The position numbers were made by a program, and so were the translations under genes. The notes under the pieces were generated by a model that was not told the DNA's origin, did no database searches, and saw only the letters and a program-made list of their open reading frames with translations. A stretch of DNA of 64,000 nucleotides, taken from contig NZ_FNTG01000002.1 in the NCBI RefSeq assembly GCF_900104795.1, forward strand, positions 2,046,001 through 2,110,000, read 5' to 3'. Source of the DNA: Burkholderia sp. WP9. GTDB taxonomy: Bacteria > Pseudomonadota > Gammaproteobacteria > Burkholderiales > Burkholderiaceae. Shown piece after piece: positions 1 through 9,012 of this stretch (positions within the stretch are counted from its first letter, which is position 1; each line of letters starts with the position of its first letter).

Positions 1-1051
1 TCAGGCTGGCGACCAGACCGTTCATGCGCGCTATCTGGTCGGCGCCGACGGTGGCCGCAGCTTTGTGCGCGCGGCACTCGGCATCGCTTTTCCAGGCAAG
101 ACACTTGGCGTGCGTGCCGTCGTGGCCGACGTCTTCCTGACGGGGCTGGAGCGCGACGCCTGGCATCGATTCAACGAGGGTTCGATGGAGCGGCAGCTAT
201 CGCTATGCCCGCTCGCCGGAACGGATCTGTTCCAGATACAGGCGCCCGTTGCGCTGGAAGGCGATGTCGACCTCACCGCCGCAGGCCTTGCTGCCATGGT
301 GGCCGAACGCACTGGCCGCGACGATATGCGCGTCCACTCGGTATCCTGGGCGTCTGCCTATACCATGAACGCGCGTCTCGCCGATCGCTACCGGGACGGT
401 CGCGTGTTTCTCGTCGGGGATGCTGCGCACATTCATCCGCCGACGGGCGGCCAGGGGCTCAATACCAGCGTGCAGGATGCCTACAATCTTGGCTGGAAAT
501 TGGCAGCGGTGAGTGCCGGCGCTTCCGATGAGCTGCTCGATAGCTACGAGGAAGAACGCCGGCCAATCGCGGGCGACATGCTTGGTCTTTCGACCAGGCT
601 TCTCGACGAGATGAAGCGGGGAGAGCTTCGGCGCGGCCGCGAAGTTCAGCAACTCGACATCGGCTACCCCGAGTCCTCGCTGGCGATGGAGTGTCCTGAA
701 CGCTCTGCCGGTCTGCTGGCAGGCGACCGCGCGCCCGATGCGCCCATTCGTCGTGCAACCGGCCATTCAACGCGTGTCTTCGAGTTGTTTAGGGGCACTC
801 ACTGGACACTGCTAGGCTACGACGTCGAACGCGATAAGGTGGCGCCGCGAGCTGGCCTGCGCATTCATACCTTTGGTGCTCGCGGTGATGTCATCGACGA
901 CGGAGGTCATTTCCGTGATGCGTACGCGCTGCAGTCCGGAGATTGGGTGCTTGTGCGCCCGGACGGTTATGTCGGAGCGATCGTCGCAAGTGACCGGATA
1001 GAGTCGCTGGAGCGTTACTTCCGCATTGGTGGACTAGCGCTCGCGAACTGA
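1..1051 (+). CDS. FAD-dependent aromatic-ring monooxygenase, 5' end outside window
   Basis: The reading frame is open from base 2, so the N-terminal FAD-binding GxGxxG region lies upstream of the window. The visible part carries the DG motif (ADGGRS, near base 45) and the second FAD motif GDAAHIHPP (about 418-445), followed by GGQGLNTSVQDAYNLGWKL. These are hallmarks of the PheA/TfdB/MhpA class of flavoprotein hydroxylases, which insert one oxygen atom into phenolic or aromatic acid substrates using NAD(P)H. The C-terminal part matches the thioredoxin-like tail of this class. The gene lies 1.1 kb upstream of an aromatic-acid transporter and benD, which fits aromatic catabolism. The exact substrate cannot be read from this fragment. 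Confidence 0.9.
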   Translation, partial: QAGDQTVHARYLVGADGGRSFVRAALGIAFPGKTLGVRAVVADVFLTGLERDAWHRFNEGSMERQLSLCPLAGTDLFQIQAPVALEGDVDLTAAGLAAMVAERTGRDDMRVHSVSWASAYTMNARLADRYRDGRVFLVGDAAHIHPPTGGQGLNTSVQDAYNLGWKLAAVSAGASDELLDSYEEERRPIAGDMLGLSTRLLDEMKRGELRRGREVQQLDIGYPESSLAMECPERSAGLLAGDRAPDAPIRRATGHSTRVFELFRGTHWTLLGYDVERDKVAPRAGLRIHTFGARGDVIDDGGHFRDAYALQSGDWVLVRPDGYVGAIVASDRIESLERYFRIGGLALAN

Positions 1052-1090
1052 TGACTCTCGTATGCCTGTGGGAGCGCACATGGGTGTGGC

Positions 1091-1147
1091 GGCTGATGTG
1101 GCAATCAGCCATCTCACTCTCACTCTCTGGTTGATGCGCCAATCAAC
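1091..1147. repeat. Two similar tandem palindromes between convergent genes
   Basis: GGCTGAT-gtggca-ATCAGCC (1091-1110) and GTTGAT-gcgcca-ATCAAC (1130-1147) have the same architecture: a 6-7 bp perfect stem and a 6-base loop, with centres 38 bp apart. They lie between the monooxygenase stop and the converging GNAT stop, so a terminator role is the simplest reading. No T-run follows either stem. Confidence 0.5.
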
Positions 1148-1193
1148 TCTGCCGCGGCCTGTGCAAGCGCTCTCGTCCGCGACGATTCACAGG

Positions 1194-1763
1194 CTAGTAC
1201 TCCGCTGCTTCATTGATAACGGACGTAAGAACATGGTCCGTCCAAACTCCGTTGATTTTCAAATACGATCGAGCCAAGCCTTCGCGCTCAAAACCCAGGC
1301 GTTGGAGTAACCGGCCGCTGCGCACATTCTCCGGACGGTAATTCGCCATTACGCGATGTAACCCGAGATTGGCGAAAACGTATGGAATCGCTGCCGCTAA
1401 GGCCTCGTACATCAGCCCCTTTCCTTCAAATCGCCTGCCGAGAGAGAAGCCGAGGTGACACGCCTGGAACGGGCCTCGTGCGATGTTTGTAAAGTTGCAT
1501 TCGCCAACCAATTCGCCTGTTTCGTCCAGGAATAGAAACAGGTGCAACGCATTTCCTGAAGCAGAGTTCGCCTCCATCGACTGAAGCCTGCGATGAATCT
1601 CGCTCAAGTCGAAAAAGCTATCGGACCTAAGGGGCTCCCAAGGTTGAAGATGCGAACGATTGTCGAGATAAAAGTCGCGCAAGATGCCAGCGAACTCATC
1701 TCTCGCGGGCACCAATGTTAGCCGGGGCGTCGCGATGCCACGGTCTGAAGTATCGAAAGTCAT
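1194..1763 (-). CDS. GNAT family N-acetyltransferase (RimJ/RimL type)
   Basis: A 189-residue single-domain GNAT. The N-terminus ATPRLTLVPAR is the usual RimJ/RimL opening. The acetyl-CoA pyrophosphate loop is seen as GRRFEGKGLMYEAL, and the C-terminal RPENVRSGRLLQRLGFEREG is the conserved end of the fold. It would transfer an acetyl group from acetyl-CoA to an amine, either a protein N-terminus or a small molecule; the acceptor cannot be told. It stands alone, convergent with the monooxygenase and next to a decayed recombinase, so it is probably unrelated to the aromatic genes around it. Confidence 0.88.
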   Translation of the reverse strand: MTFDTSDRGIATPRLTLVPARDEFAGILRDFYLDNRSHLQPWEPLRSDSFFDLSEIHRRLQSMEANSASGNALHLFLFLDETGELVGECNFTNIARGPFQACHLGFSLGRRFEGKGLMYEALAAAIPYVFANLGLHRVMANYRPENVRSGRLLQRLGFEREGLARSYLKINGVWTDHVLTSVINEAAEY

Positions 1764-1772
1764 GGCTGAATT

Positions 1773-2028
1773 ATAAATTCCCGTGGGATACGGAGGAGCG
1801 GTCCTTGCGGCAATTGCTCTGTTCGAGGCGCAGGGGTCATCTGCTGGCTGTCGGTGTCGCTGCCTTCAGCGCCAACTCATCGCTCGCGCGCAATCCGGCG
1901 CCATAGGCGAGCTGCAGTGCGGTCTGCTGCTTCAGCTTCCCGACTGCTGCGATGAGCCGCCGCACCGCCTCCTGACTCAGGATGGCGGGCAACGTGCGGG
2001 GCACACGAACGGGATGCATCCTGCTCAT
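1773..2028 (-). pseudogene. Decayed tyrosine recombinase (integrase) fragment
   Basis: On the minus strand the translation PRTLPAILSQEAVRRLIAAV, then LAYGAGLRASDELALK, matches the start of the catalytic domain of XerD-like integrases often carried by transposons (consensus LPxVLSxEEVxRLL...YGAGLRxSEVxxLK); the R in GLRAS is the first catalytic arginine. After an in-frame TGA near 1829 the frame continues as LRLEQSNCRKDRSS, matching the next integrase block (RVEQGKGRKDRY). The rest of the domain, with the HxxR and tyrosine motifs, is absent. This is the only mobile-element trace seen in the window. The 1764-2180 stretch holds no intact gene. Confidence 0.7.
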
Positions 2029-2180
2029 CAGGCTGCTGGATCGCCAGCACCTTCATGCGCTGACGGTATGGAGGCAGTCCCAATCGGTATTGGCGGATTA
2101 GTGCCGATTCGCATAACCTGAGCCCCGTTACCGACCGATATAAAACAAAAGCGACGCTGTCGCGCACGCACGGAGACATC

Positions 2181-3518
2181 TTGAACAAGCCTCTCGACAT
2201 CGCATCGCTCATTGATCGCGAGCCGCTTCGGCTCTATCAGTGGGGCATCTTCCTTCTTTGCTTTGCAACCGCAGTGTTCGACGGTTTCGATACGCAAGCC
2301 ATCGCCTTTACGGGCCCGGCGATTGTCGCGACGTTCGGTTTGCGTCCGGGCGATCTTGCGCCCATCCTGATCGCCGGGACGCTCGGCATGACGATTGGCG
2401 CGATGACATTGGGTCTGATCGGCGACAGGATCGGCCGCCGTCCGGCGCTGCTCGTTGGCGTCGCTGTATTCAGCGTTGCGTCGCTGCTCACCGCGTTCGC
2501 GAGTAGCACCGTGCAGATTCTGGCTTTGCGATTTATCGCCGGCCTCGGCATGGGCGGCTGTACACCGGTTCTGCTCGCCCTTGCCGCAGAGTACGGCTCG
2601 GCGCGCCACAGAGGCTCGATCATGACAGGTGTTCTGCTGGGCCTGCCAGCCGGAGCGATGCTGGGAGGGCTGCTGGCTGCGCGCTTGATGCCCGTGATCG
2701 GATGGCAGGGTGTGTTCGTCGTCGGCGGAGGCGCGCCACTGCTGCTCCTCGTCGTGCTGTATTTTGCGTTGCCGGAGTCTCTGCAATATCTGGTCAGTCG
2801 GTCAGGCAACGACAGTGCGCAGCGTGTGCGCAACACACTGCGTCGCATCGTGAGCGTTGCGTTGCCGGCCGACGCGACATTCCAGGCCCCGAAGACGACT
2901 GCCCGCGCCAGCGTTACCGCGCTGTTCAGCAATGGCAATGCGCGCAACACGGTTGCTATCTGGGCCGTCTATCTGTGCAACTGGGTTGCGTGGTTCATGT
3001 TCCTGTCGTGGCTGCCTACCGTGCTGAAAGCCGCGGGCCTGCCAGTTTCGCAAGCGCCGATGGGTACGGTAATCGTGAATGCCGTGTTCATCGTCTGCGC
3101 CATTCCCCTCTCGATGCTGCTTCCCAGAGTAAGCACTCGCCGTTTGCTGATGGCGCTGCTAGGACTTGGCATTGCGATTTCCGTCGGGCTTGCTTATGCC
3201 GGGACTGCGTGGGGCCTGGTCTTTGCGCTTGCGGGCGCGGCAGGGCTTGGTATCGGCGGTCAGCAGATCGCGCTGAATTATCTGGTGGTGGGCGCCTATC
3301 CAACGACACTGCGTGCAACGGCGACCGGGTGGGCAATCGGAATGGGGCGGGTCGGTGCGATCGCGGGTTCCGCTGTGGGCGGTACGGTCCTTGCCCACGG
3401 AGGCCCGGGCGGATTCTATCTGGCGTTGGCCGTACCTCTTGCGGCAGCGATGCTTGGCGTCATCGCGATTCGCACGACCGCGCGCGTGACCGACAGCGAT
3501 ATTGTCGTAGCGCATTGA
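2181..3518 (+). CDS. MFS transporter, aromatic acid:H+ symporter (AAHS) family
   Basis: A 445-residue major facilitator with about 12 hydrophobic segments. The first membrane segment carries DGFDTQA (34-40), the signature of the AAHS family (PcaK, BenK, MhpT), and the loop between segments 2 and 3 carries GDRIGRRPAL (81-90). It is expected to import a benzoate-like or phenolic acid with protons across the inner membrane. The start is a TTG at 2181, chosen because GGAG lies 6 bases upstream and no ATG exists before the second membrane segment. benD follows 112 bp downstream, so benzoate or a substituted benzoate is a reasonable substrate guess. Confidence 0.9.
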   Translation: MNKPLDIASLIDREPLRLYQWGIFLLCFATAVFDGFDTQAIAFTGPAIVATFGLRPGDLAPILIAGTLGMTIGAMTLGLIGDRIGRRPALLVGVAVFSVASLLTAFASSTVQILALRFIAGLGMGGCTPVLLALAAEYGSARHRGSIMTGVLLGLPAGAMLGGLLAARLMPVIGWQGVFVVGGGAPLLLLVVLYFALPESLQYLVSRSGNDSAQRVRNTLRRIVSVALPADATFQAPKTTARASVTALFSNGNARNTVAIWAVYLCNWVAWFMFLSWLPTVLKAAGLPVSQAPMGTVIVNAVFIVCAIPLSMLLPRVSTRRLLMALLGLGIAISVGLAYAGTAWGLVFALAGAAGLGIGGQQIALNYLVVGAYPTTLRATATGWAIGMGRVGAIAGSAVGGTVLAHGGPGGFYLALAVPLAAAMLGVIAIRTTARVTDSDIVVAH

Positions 3519-3630
3519 TCCACCTCCCGATCGCGTGGGCTACCGAAGCGGCCCGAGGAAATAGCCTGCGCGATATCGGTGTGACTCACGCACGCTTCCA
3601 CTACGAGAAGTTCTCGACAAACGACGTTGC

Positions 3631-4434
3631 ATGACAACCATGACAGGCATGACCAGGAACCATCGATTTCAGAACAAAGTGGTCGTTGTGACCGGCGCGG
3701 CCCAGGGCATCGGGCGCGGCGTCGCCCTTGGTGCCGCGGAAGAAGGTGCTGCGATCGTGCTGTGCGACCGTTCGGAACTGGTGCATGACACCGCCGCGGA
3801 AATCACCGCGCGGGGTGCACGGTGCCTGACTGTCATTGCCGACCTCGAAACCTACGCTGGTGCAAGCCTGTTGATGCAGGCAGCGCTTGAAACCTACGCG
3901 CGCATCGACGTTCTGGTGAACAACGTTGGAGGCACCATCTGGGCCAAACCGTACGAGCACTACGAGGAAGCACAGATAGAGGCGGAAGTTCGACGCTCGC
4001 TCTTTCCGACGCTGTGGTGCTGTCGTGCCGTCTTGCCGGCCATGATCGCGCAGCAGGGCGGTGCCATCGTCAATGTATCGTCGATCGCGACGCGCAGCAT
4101 TTATCGTGTGCCATATGCAGCATCCAAGGGGGGTGTCAATGCATTGACCGCGAGTCTCGCATTCGAGCATGCGCAGGATCGTATTCGCGTGAACGCTGTC
4201 GCTACCGGTGGCACTGAAGCGCCTCCGCGCAAAGTACCACGCAATGCCGAAAGGCAAAGCGACCGGGAGGCCGGGTGGTATCAAGGTATCGTCGACCAGA
4301 CGATAGCGTCCAGCCTGATGCATCGCTACGGAACAATCGACGAGCAGGTGAGTGCGATTCTGTTCCTGGCTTCAGATGAAGCGTCGTATATCACGGGTAC
4401 GGTACTGCCTGTCGGTGGCGGCGACCAGGGCTAA
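3631..4434 (+). CDS. benD: 1,6-dihydroxycyclohexa-2,4-diene-1-carboxylate dehydrogenase
   Basis: Short-chain dehydrogenase of 267 residues. It shows TGAAQGIG (21-28), the NNVGGTIWAKP block (98-108), the EAEVRRSLFPTLWCCRA block, serines 150/151, and the Tyr162/Lys166 pair. The GGTIWAKP and RRSLFPTLWCC stretches are specific to BenD/XylL, which oxidise benzoate cis-diol to catechol with release of CO2. Three ATGs compete (3631, 3640, 3649); 3649 would give a start more like known BenD, and no strong ribosome site decides. The usual partners benA, benB and benC are not adjacent, which is odd: here it follows a transporter instead. Confidence 0.88.
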   Translation: MTTMTGMTRNHRFQNKVVVVTGAAQGIGRGVALGAAEEGAAIVLCDRSELVHDTAAEITARGARCLTVIADLETYAGASLLMQAALETYARIDVLVNNVGGTIWAKPYEHYEEAQIEAEVRRSLFPTLWCCRAVLPAMIAQQGGAIVNVSSIATRSIYRVPYAASKGGVNALTASLAFEHAQDRIRVNAVATGGTEAPPRKVPRNAERQSDREAGWYQGIVDQTIASSLMHRYGTIDEQVSAILFLASDEASYITGTVLPVGGGDQG

Positions 4435-4522
4435 TGCGAAGGCTCGACCCAGCGCATCGCTGCGTTATATCCTGAAACATTGCAGCAGCGCGCCGTCCGC
4501 TGCACCGGGTATCAGCCCGTCC

Positions 4523-5161
4523 TCACAGACGCACATAGCGCAAGTGTGTGGCAGCAGGACCATCAAGAACCTTGTCAATGCGAAACCGCGGCCCGGGCTC
4601 GCGCAGGTTCTCGAAGAGACGCCGCCCACCGCCGAGCAACACGGGCGACAAAGCGATTTCGAGCTCTTCAATGACGCCCATGGTCAGGTACTGCTGGATC
4701 ACATCGGCTCCGCCCGCAATACGAATATCCCGACTGCCTGCGGATTCCCGAGCGAGCTCAAGGGCACGCTCCGGCCCGTCATTGATGAAGTAGAAGGTCG
4801 TCCCACCCGGGCGCACCCAGGCTTCGCGTTTTTCATGGGTCAGGACGTAAACCGGTGTGTGAAACGGAGCTTCTTCCGGCCAGGCGCGCTCGCCCTGGTC
4901 GAACATTCGCTTGCCCATAATGTTGGCGCCAATGCGCTCCGTAGTGCTGCGAAGCAGGTCATTGACCGGGCCGGTCTCTCCCCCCGGTCCAAGCTTGAGG
5001 TTCTCGCGGAAGTACTGTTGATTGAAGATCCAGGCCATCAGCGCGCCCCACTTGGCACCCCAGTTCCTGTACTCAGGATTGTCCCAATTCTCCATGGTCA
5101 TTCCTTCCGGTGCCATGTAGCCGTCTAGGCTGAGTCCAATGTTGACGAATACTTTACTCAT
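4523..5161 (-). CDS. Dihydrofolate reductase family protein (RibD C-terminal-like)
   Basis: A 212-residue single-domain protein. It opens with KVFVNIGLSLDGYMAPEG, the typical first strand and loop of the RibD_C/DHFR fold. It ends with the RIAGGADVIQQYL and ELEIALSPVLLGGGRRLFE blocks that form the NADPH site in this family. Members are NADPH-dependent reductases of unknown substrate, often misnamed deaminases. Convergent with benD and transcribed alone from the 5.2-5.5 kb gap. Confidence 0.87.
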   Translation of the reverse strand: MSKVFVNIGLSLDGYMAPEGMTMENWDNPEYRNWGAKWGALMAWIFNQQYFRENLKLGPGGETGPVNDLLRSTTERIGANIMGKRMFDQGERAWPEEAPFHTPVYVLTHEKREAWVRPGGTTFYFINDGPERALELARESAGSRDIRIAGGADVIQQYLTMGVIEELEIALSPVLLGGGRRLFENLREPGPRFRIDKVLDGPAATHLRYVRL

Positions 5162-5519
5162 GATTCTCCTCTCGCATGTTCGGATGTCGTCCTAACTTTA
5201 ATATGATGTGAAATTTGTGCACCCCAACTTCCCCCTCAATTTCCTCGTAGTCACCGCTTGCGACGCAGTAAGCGATGACTTCAAACCTCTCTTTCACACC
5301 ACCGTTCAACCGTCACATAGGCGGGCAGGCGTCCGCTACCGGATTTTATCCTCGGGATCGCCGCCCTTGCCGCTGCGCATTGGGAACCCCCAATGCGATG
5401 CACAACTACGCACAGCAAAACAATGACGCTTTTTTCTTGGAGAAAAAGCTTGCATTTTTTCGAGGAAAAACTACCTTCGGTAAACAAAACCGTTCTACGC
5501 TCGGCACCGGAGGAGACCC
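5162..5519. other. Gap of 358 bp: promoters and paired AT-rich dyads
   Basis: Divergent intergenic region between the RibD-like gene and the LacI regulator. No convincing coding region is present. The half nearest the regulator is markedly AT-rich compared with the surroundings and holds two tandem dyads described separately. Confidence 0.6.
5431..5470. promoter_or_regulatory. Two tandem AT-rich dyads, possible LacI operator pair
   Basis: TTTTTCT-tgg-AGAAAAA (5431-5447) and TTTTTC-gag-GAAAAA (5456-5470) are perfect short dyads with centres about 24 bp apart, roughly two helical turns, about 50-90 bp before the LacI start. Position suggests autoregulation. Neither has the CG-centred form most usual for LacI-family operators, so this is tentative. 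Confidence 0.4.
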
Positions 5520-6539
5520 ATGCCGGCTACTCGTACGATGATTGCGCGTCGTGCCGGCGTAAGCGTCGCCACGGTCGATCGCGTCTTACGCGACGATCAT
5601 GCCGTGCGACCGGAAACCGCCGAGCGTGTCCATCTGGCGCTCGCCAATCTACGCGACGAGCGGGCAAGCCGCGGCCGTCCAGCAAAAGTCGGTTCATTCC
5701 GCGTTGCGTTCGCACTGCCACAAGTCAACTCGCGCTTTCTGGATCACGTCGAACGCAACATTGCGCTGTCCGCCAGTTTCTTTCGCGAACATCGAATCAC
5801 CCCTTCGTTCTATCGCTGTGACTTCTCCACCCAGCGCGACACCGCTGCATTCGCCGCCCAGGTGGTCGACTACGACGCACTGGTTCTCGCACCGCTCGAC
5901 TATCCGTGGGTGGAGCGTTTCATTGAAGAGATGAGCGAGGCCGACGTGCCGGTCGTCACGGTGTTCTCCGATTTACCTGCAAGCCGCCGCGCCGCGTATG
6001 TCGGTGTCGACAACCGGATTGCCGGTCGCACCGCAGGACTGCTGATGGGCCGCTTTCTGGGCACGCGGCTCGGCACGGTCGCCGTGCTGTCGGGATCGTC
6101 CCGCCTGCATGATCAGGTGGAGCGGCGCACCGGATTCTCGCAGGTGCTGGAAGAGGATTTCCGCAACCTGCGCTGGGTTGCCGAGCCGGATTTCGCGGAA
6201 GACGACGACGGTGCCGGTCTTGCCGTGCAGGGTTTGCGCGCGCGCCATGCTGATCTCGTCGGCGTCTACGTGACCGGCGGCGGCATCTCCGGCATCGCAG
6301 CGGCATTGCAGGAGTCCGGCGACAAGGCCCGCCTGGTCCTGATCGGCCACGAATGCACCGCGGAAACTCGCACTCAACTATCCGAACGCGCGATCGACGT
6401 GATCCTGGATCAGGACGTCCGCGGCATCGTTCATTGGGCGGGGCTCGCCGCCATCAACTTTCTAAACGACGTTCGGGGAGCGCTTGCCATCCCCACGCCG
6501 GAAACCCGGATTTATCTTCGTGAGAATGCGCATGCCTGA
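5520..6539 (+). CDS. LacI family transcriptional regulator (ABC/dha operon)
   Basis: A 339-residue regulator. The helix-turn-helix is at the very N-terminus (IARRAGVSVATVDRVLR, about 8-24), followed by a hinge and a periplasmic-binding-like sensor domain from about 58 to the end (VAFALPQ..., VVTVFSDLP..., VLIGHECTAETR). The TVDRVL form of the recognition helix is common in regulators of sugar and polyol ABC operons. GGAGGAG lies just before the ATG. It sits directly upstream of, and in the same direction as, the ABC transporter/dhaLK operon, so it most likely senses the imported ligand or its phosphate. Confidence 0.9.
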   Translation: MPATRTMIARRAGVSVATVDRVLRDDHAVRPETAERVHLALANLRDERASRGRPAKVGSFRVAFALPQVNSRFLDHVERNIALSASFFREHRITPSFYRCDFSTQRDTAAFAAQVVDYDALVLAPLDYPWVERFIEEMSEADVPVVTVFSDLPASRRAAYVGVDNRIAGRTAGLLMGRFLGTRLGTVAVLSGSSRLHDQVERRTGFSQVLEEDFRNLRWVAEPDFAEDDDGAGLAVQGLRARHADLVGVYVTGGGISGIAAALQESGDKARLVLIGHECTAETRTQLSERAIDVILDQDVRGIVHWAGLAAINFLNDVRGALAIPTPETRIYLRENAHA

Positions 6540-6652
6540 CGCTCGCGACACGCGGACCGACTTCTGATCCGCCAGAGCCGAAATACGGCGCCCGGCGCAT
6601 GGGCGCTGAATGTCATCAGGTTGGAGACCCGAGAAAGACAAGGAGAAGAGAC

Positions 6653-7981
6653 ATGTTACGTCTAACGTCAGCGAGGGTAGTGGCGGCAACCCTCATATCG
6701 CTGGGGCTCGGCATTGCAACGGGCGCGCACGCACAGGGCAAGCAATTGACACTCTGCTGGGCGGCCTGGGATCCCGCCAATGCACTGGTCGAACTGTCGA
6801 AAGATTTCACGGCCAAGACCGGCATCAAGATGAAGTTCGAGTTCGTGCCGTGGACCAGCTATGCCGACCGCTTCATCAATGAACTCAATTCGCACGGCAA
6901 GCTGTGCGATCTGATCATTGGGGACAGTCAGTGGATTGGCGGCGCGGCGGTCAATGGGCATTACGTGAAGCTCAACGACTTCTTCACCAAGAACAAGATT
7001 TCGATGGACGACTTCGTGCCGGCCACGGTGGTGGGATATTCCGAGTGGCCAAAGAATACGCCGAACTACTGGGCCTTGCCTGCGATGGCTGACGCGGTCG
7101 GATGGACCTACCGTAAAGACTGGTTCGCGCGCCCGGAGCTGCGCGCGGAATTCAAGCAGAAATACAACCGTGAACTCGCGCCGCCCACGACGCTTGATGA
7201 ACTCAAGCAGACCGCGGAGTTCTTTCAGGGGCGCAAGATCGACGGCAAGACGGTCTACGGCGTGTATATCTTCACCGAGCGTGGATCCGAGGGGATCACG
7301 ATGGGCGTGACCAACGCCTTGTACAACTTCGGCTTTGAGTATCAGGATCCGAAGAAGCCCTATCACCTCGACGGTTTCGTGAACTCGCCAGGCGCGGTGA
7401 AAGGGCTCGAATACTACAAGGCGCTCTATAAGTGTTGCACGGCTCCGGGCATGACCAACGCCTACATGCAGGAAGGACTCGACGCGTTCAAATCAGGCCA
7501 GGTGGCGATGCAGATGAACTGGTTCGCGTTCTTTCCAGGGCTTTACAAAGACCCGAACGTCGGCGGCGACAAGATCGGCTTCTTCGTGAATCCGCGTGAG
7601 GTGAAGCAATACACGCAACTGGGCGGGCAGGGCATCTCAGTGGTCTCGTACTCGGACCATAAGGAAGACGCGCTCGAATACATCAAGTGGTTTGCGCAAC
7701 CGGACGTACAGAAGAAATGGTGGCAACTCGGCGGCTATTCGGCGGCTAAATCAGTGGTCGATGCGCCGGACTTTCCGAAGAGCGCGCCGTTCGCACCCGC
7801 GTTCCTGAAATCAATGGCGATCGTCAAAGACTTCTGGGCGGAGCCCGCTTATGCCGAACTGTTGCTCGACATGCAAAAACGCGTGCACGACTACGTCGTA
7901 GCCGACAAGGGCACAGCTAAAGAGGCGTTGGATCTGCTGGTGAAAGACTGGAACAAGGTCTTTAAGGAAGAGGGAAAGTAA
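6653..7981 (+). CDS. ABC transporter substrate-binding protein, sugar type (family 1)
   Basis: A 442-residue periplasmic binding protein with a Sec signal peptide (hydrophobic 8-22, cleavage likely after AHA at about 27). The mature part has the usual features of extracellular solute-binding family 1: a WDPANALVELSKDF start, a central DAFKSGQVAMQMNWFAFF block, and a C-terminal helix EDALEYIKWFAQPDVQKKWW. It captures a sugar, polyol or ketose in the periplasm and delivers it to the two permeases downstream. AAGGAGAAG precedes this ATG; an in-frame ATG 54 bases upstream would destroy the signal peptide and was not chosen. Confidence 0.92.
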   Translation: MLRLTSARVVAATLISLGLGIATGAHAQGKQLTLCWAAWDPANALVELSKDFTAKTGIKMKFEFVPWTSYADRFINELNSHGKLCDLIIGDSQWIGGAAVNGHYVKLNDFFTKNKISMDDFVPATVVGYSEWPKNTPNYWALPAMADAVGWTYRKDWFARPELRAEFKQKYNRELAPPTTLDELKQTAEFFQGRKIDGKTVYGVYIFTERGSEGITMGVTNALYNFGFEYQDPKKPYHLDGFVNSPGAVKGLEYYKALYKCCTAPGMTNAYMQEGLDAFKSGQVAMQMNWFAFFPGLYKDPNVGGDKIGFFVNPREVKQYTQLGGQGISVVSYSDHKEDALEYIKWFAQPDVQKKWWQLGGYSAAKSVVDAPDFPKSAPFAPAFLKSMAIVKDFWAEPAYAELLLDMQKRVHDYVVADKGTAKEALDLLVKDWNKVFKEEGK

Positions 7982-8055
7982 TAGCGTTTAGCTGGACTTG
8001 ACTGGACCGGTGAGGGCTGAGCAGCCTGTCTCCGGTCCGCTTAAAGGAGTCAGGC

Positions 8056-9012
8056 ATGTTCGCAGACAAGCCTTTTTCTTCCACGCGTCTCGAAGCGGGT
8101 GCGCCAATGCGCATTTCGAAACGGCTAAGCGGGCTGTCGGATCGGGCGATCGCGTGGATCTTCATTCTTCCGACCGTTCTGCTGCTGCTCGCGATCAATA
8201 TCTTCCCTTTGCTCTGGGCGCTTCGACTGTCGTTCACCAACTTCAAGTCGAACATGCCGAGCGTACCGGCGCGTTTTGTCGGTATCGGAAATTACATCGA
8301 CATTCTGAACGACGAAGATATCTGGTACGCCATGCAGGTGACCGCGCGTTTCGTTTTCTGGTCGGTCGGGCTGGAGGTATTGCTGGGTTTCGGTCTTGCC
8401 CTGCTGATCAACCGGCAGTTCCGCGGACATAGCTTCTGGACCACGCTAATCCTGCTGCCGATGATGCTATCGCCCGCAGTTGTGGGCAACTTCTGGACGT
8501 TCCTGCTGCAACCGCAGACAGGGCTTTTCAACGATATCGTCAGCTTCTTCACCGGCATCGCGCCGGGATCGTTCCAGATGATCGGTGACGTATCGCTCGC
8601 ACCGTGGACCATTGTAATGGTCGATACATGGATGTGGACACCTTACGTCATGCTCATCTGCCTGGCGGGCCTGCGCTCAATTCCCGACTATATCTACGAA
8701 GCGGCGGAAGTGGATCGCGCAACGCCGTGGCGACAGTTCTGGTCGATCACGTTGCCCATGACCATGCCGTTCCTGATGCTGGCGGTGCTGTTTCGCGGCA
8801 TTGAAAACTTCAAGATGTTCGATATGGTGAACCTGCTGACATCCGGCGGTCCAGGTTCGGTGACTGAAACGGTATCGATCACGCTCAAGCGTGCCGCGTT
8901 TGAAAAGTGGCAGACGGGTTATTCGTCGGCGCTCGCAATCATCCTGTTCGTGACGGTATTCGGTGCGGCGAATATCTACGTGAAGGCACTTAACCGGATC
9001 AAACAGCGATGA
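8056..9012 (+). CDS. ABC transporter permease, sugar type (MalF-like)
   Basis: A 318-residue inner-membrane protein with six predicted membrane segments. The cytoplasmic EAA loop is visible as YEAAEVDRATPWRQFWSITLPMTMPFL (about 214-241), the contact site for the ATPase. AAAGGAG 7 bases before the ATG supports the start at 8056 rather than the internal ATG at 8107. Its last codons overlap the next permease (ATGA at 9009), so the two are translationally coupled. Confidence 0.93.
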   Translation: MFADKPFSSTRLEAGAPMRISKRLSGLSDRAIAWIFILPTVLLLLAINIFPLLWALRLSFTNFKSNMPSVPARFVGIGNYIDILNDEDIWYAMQVTARFVFWSVGLEVLLGFGLALLINRQFRGHSFWTTLILLPMMLSPAVVGNFWTFLLQPQTGLFNDIVSFFTGIAPGSFQMIGDVSLAPWTIVMVDTWMWTPYVMLICLAGLRSIPDYIYEAAEVDRATPWRQFWSITLPMTMPFLMLAVLFRGIENFKMFDMVNLLTSGGPGSVTETVSITLKRAAFEKWQTGYSSALAIILFVTVFGAANIYVKALNRIKQR

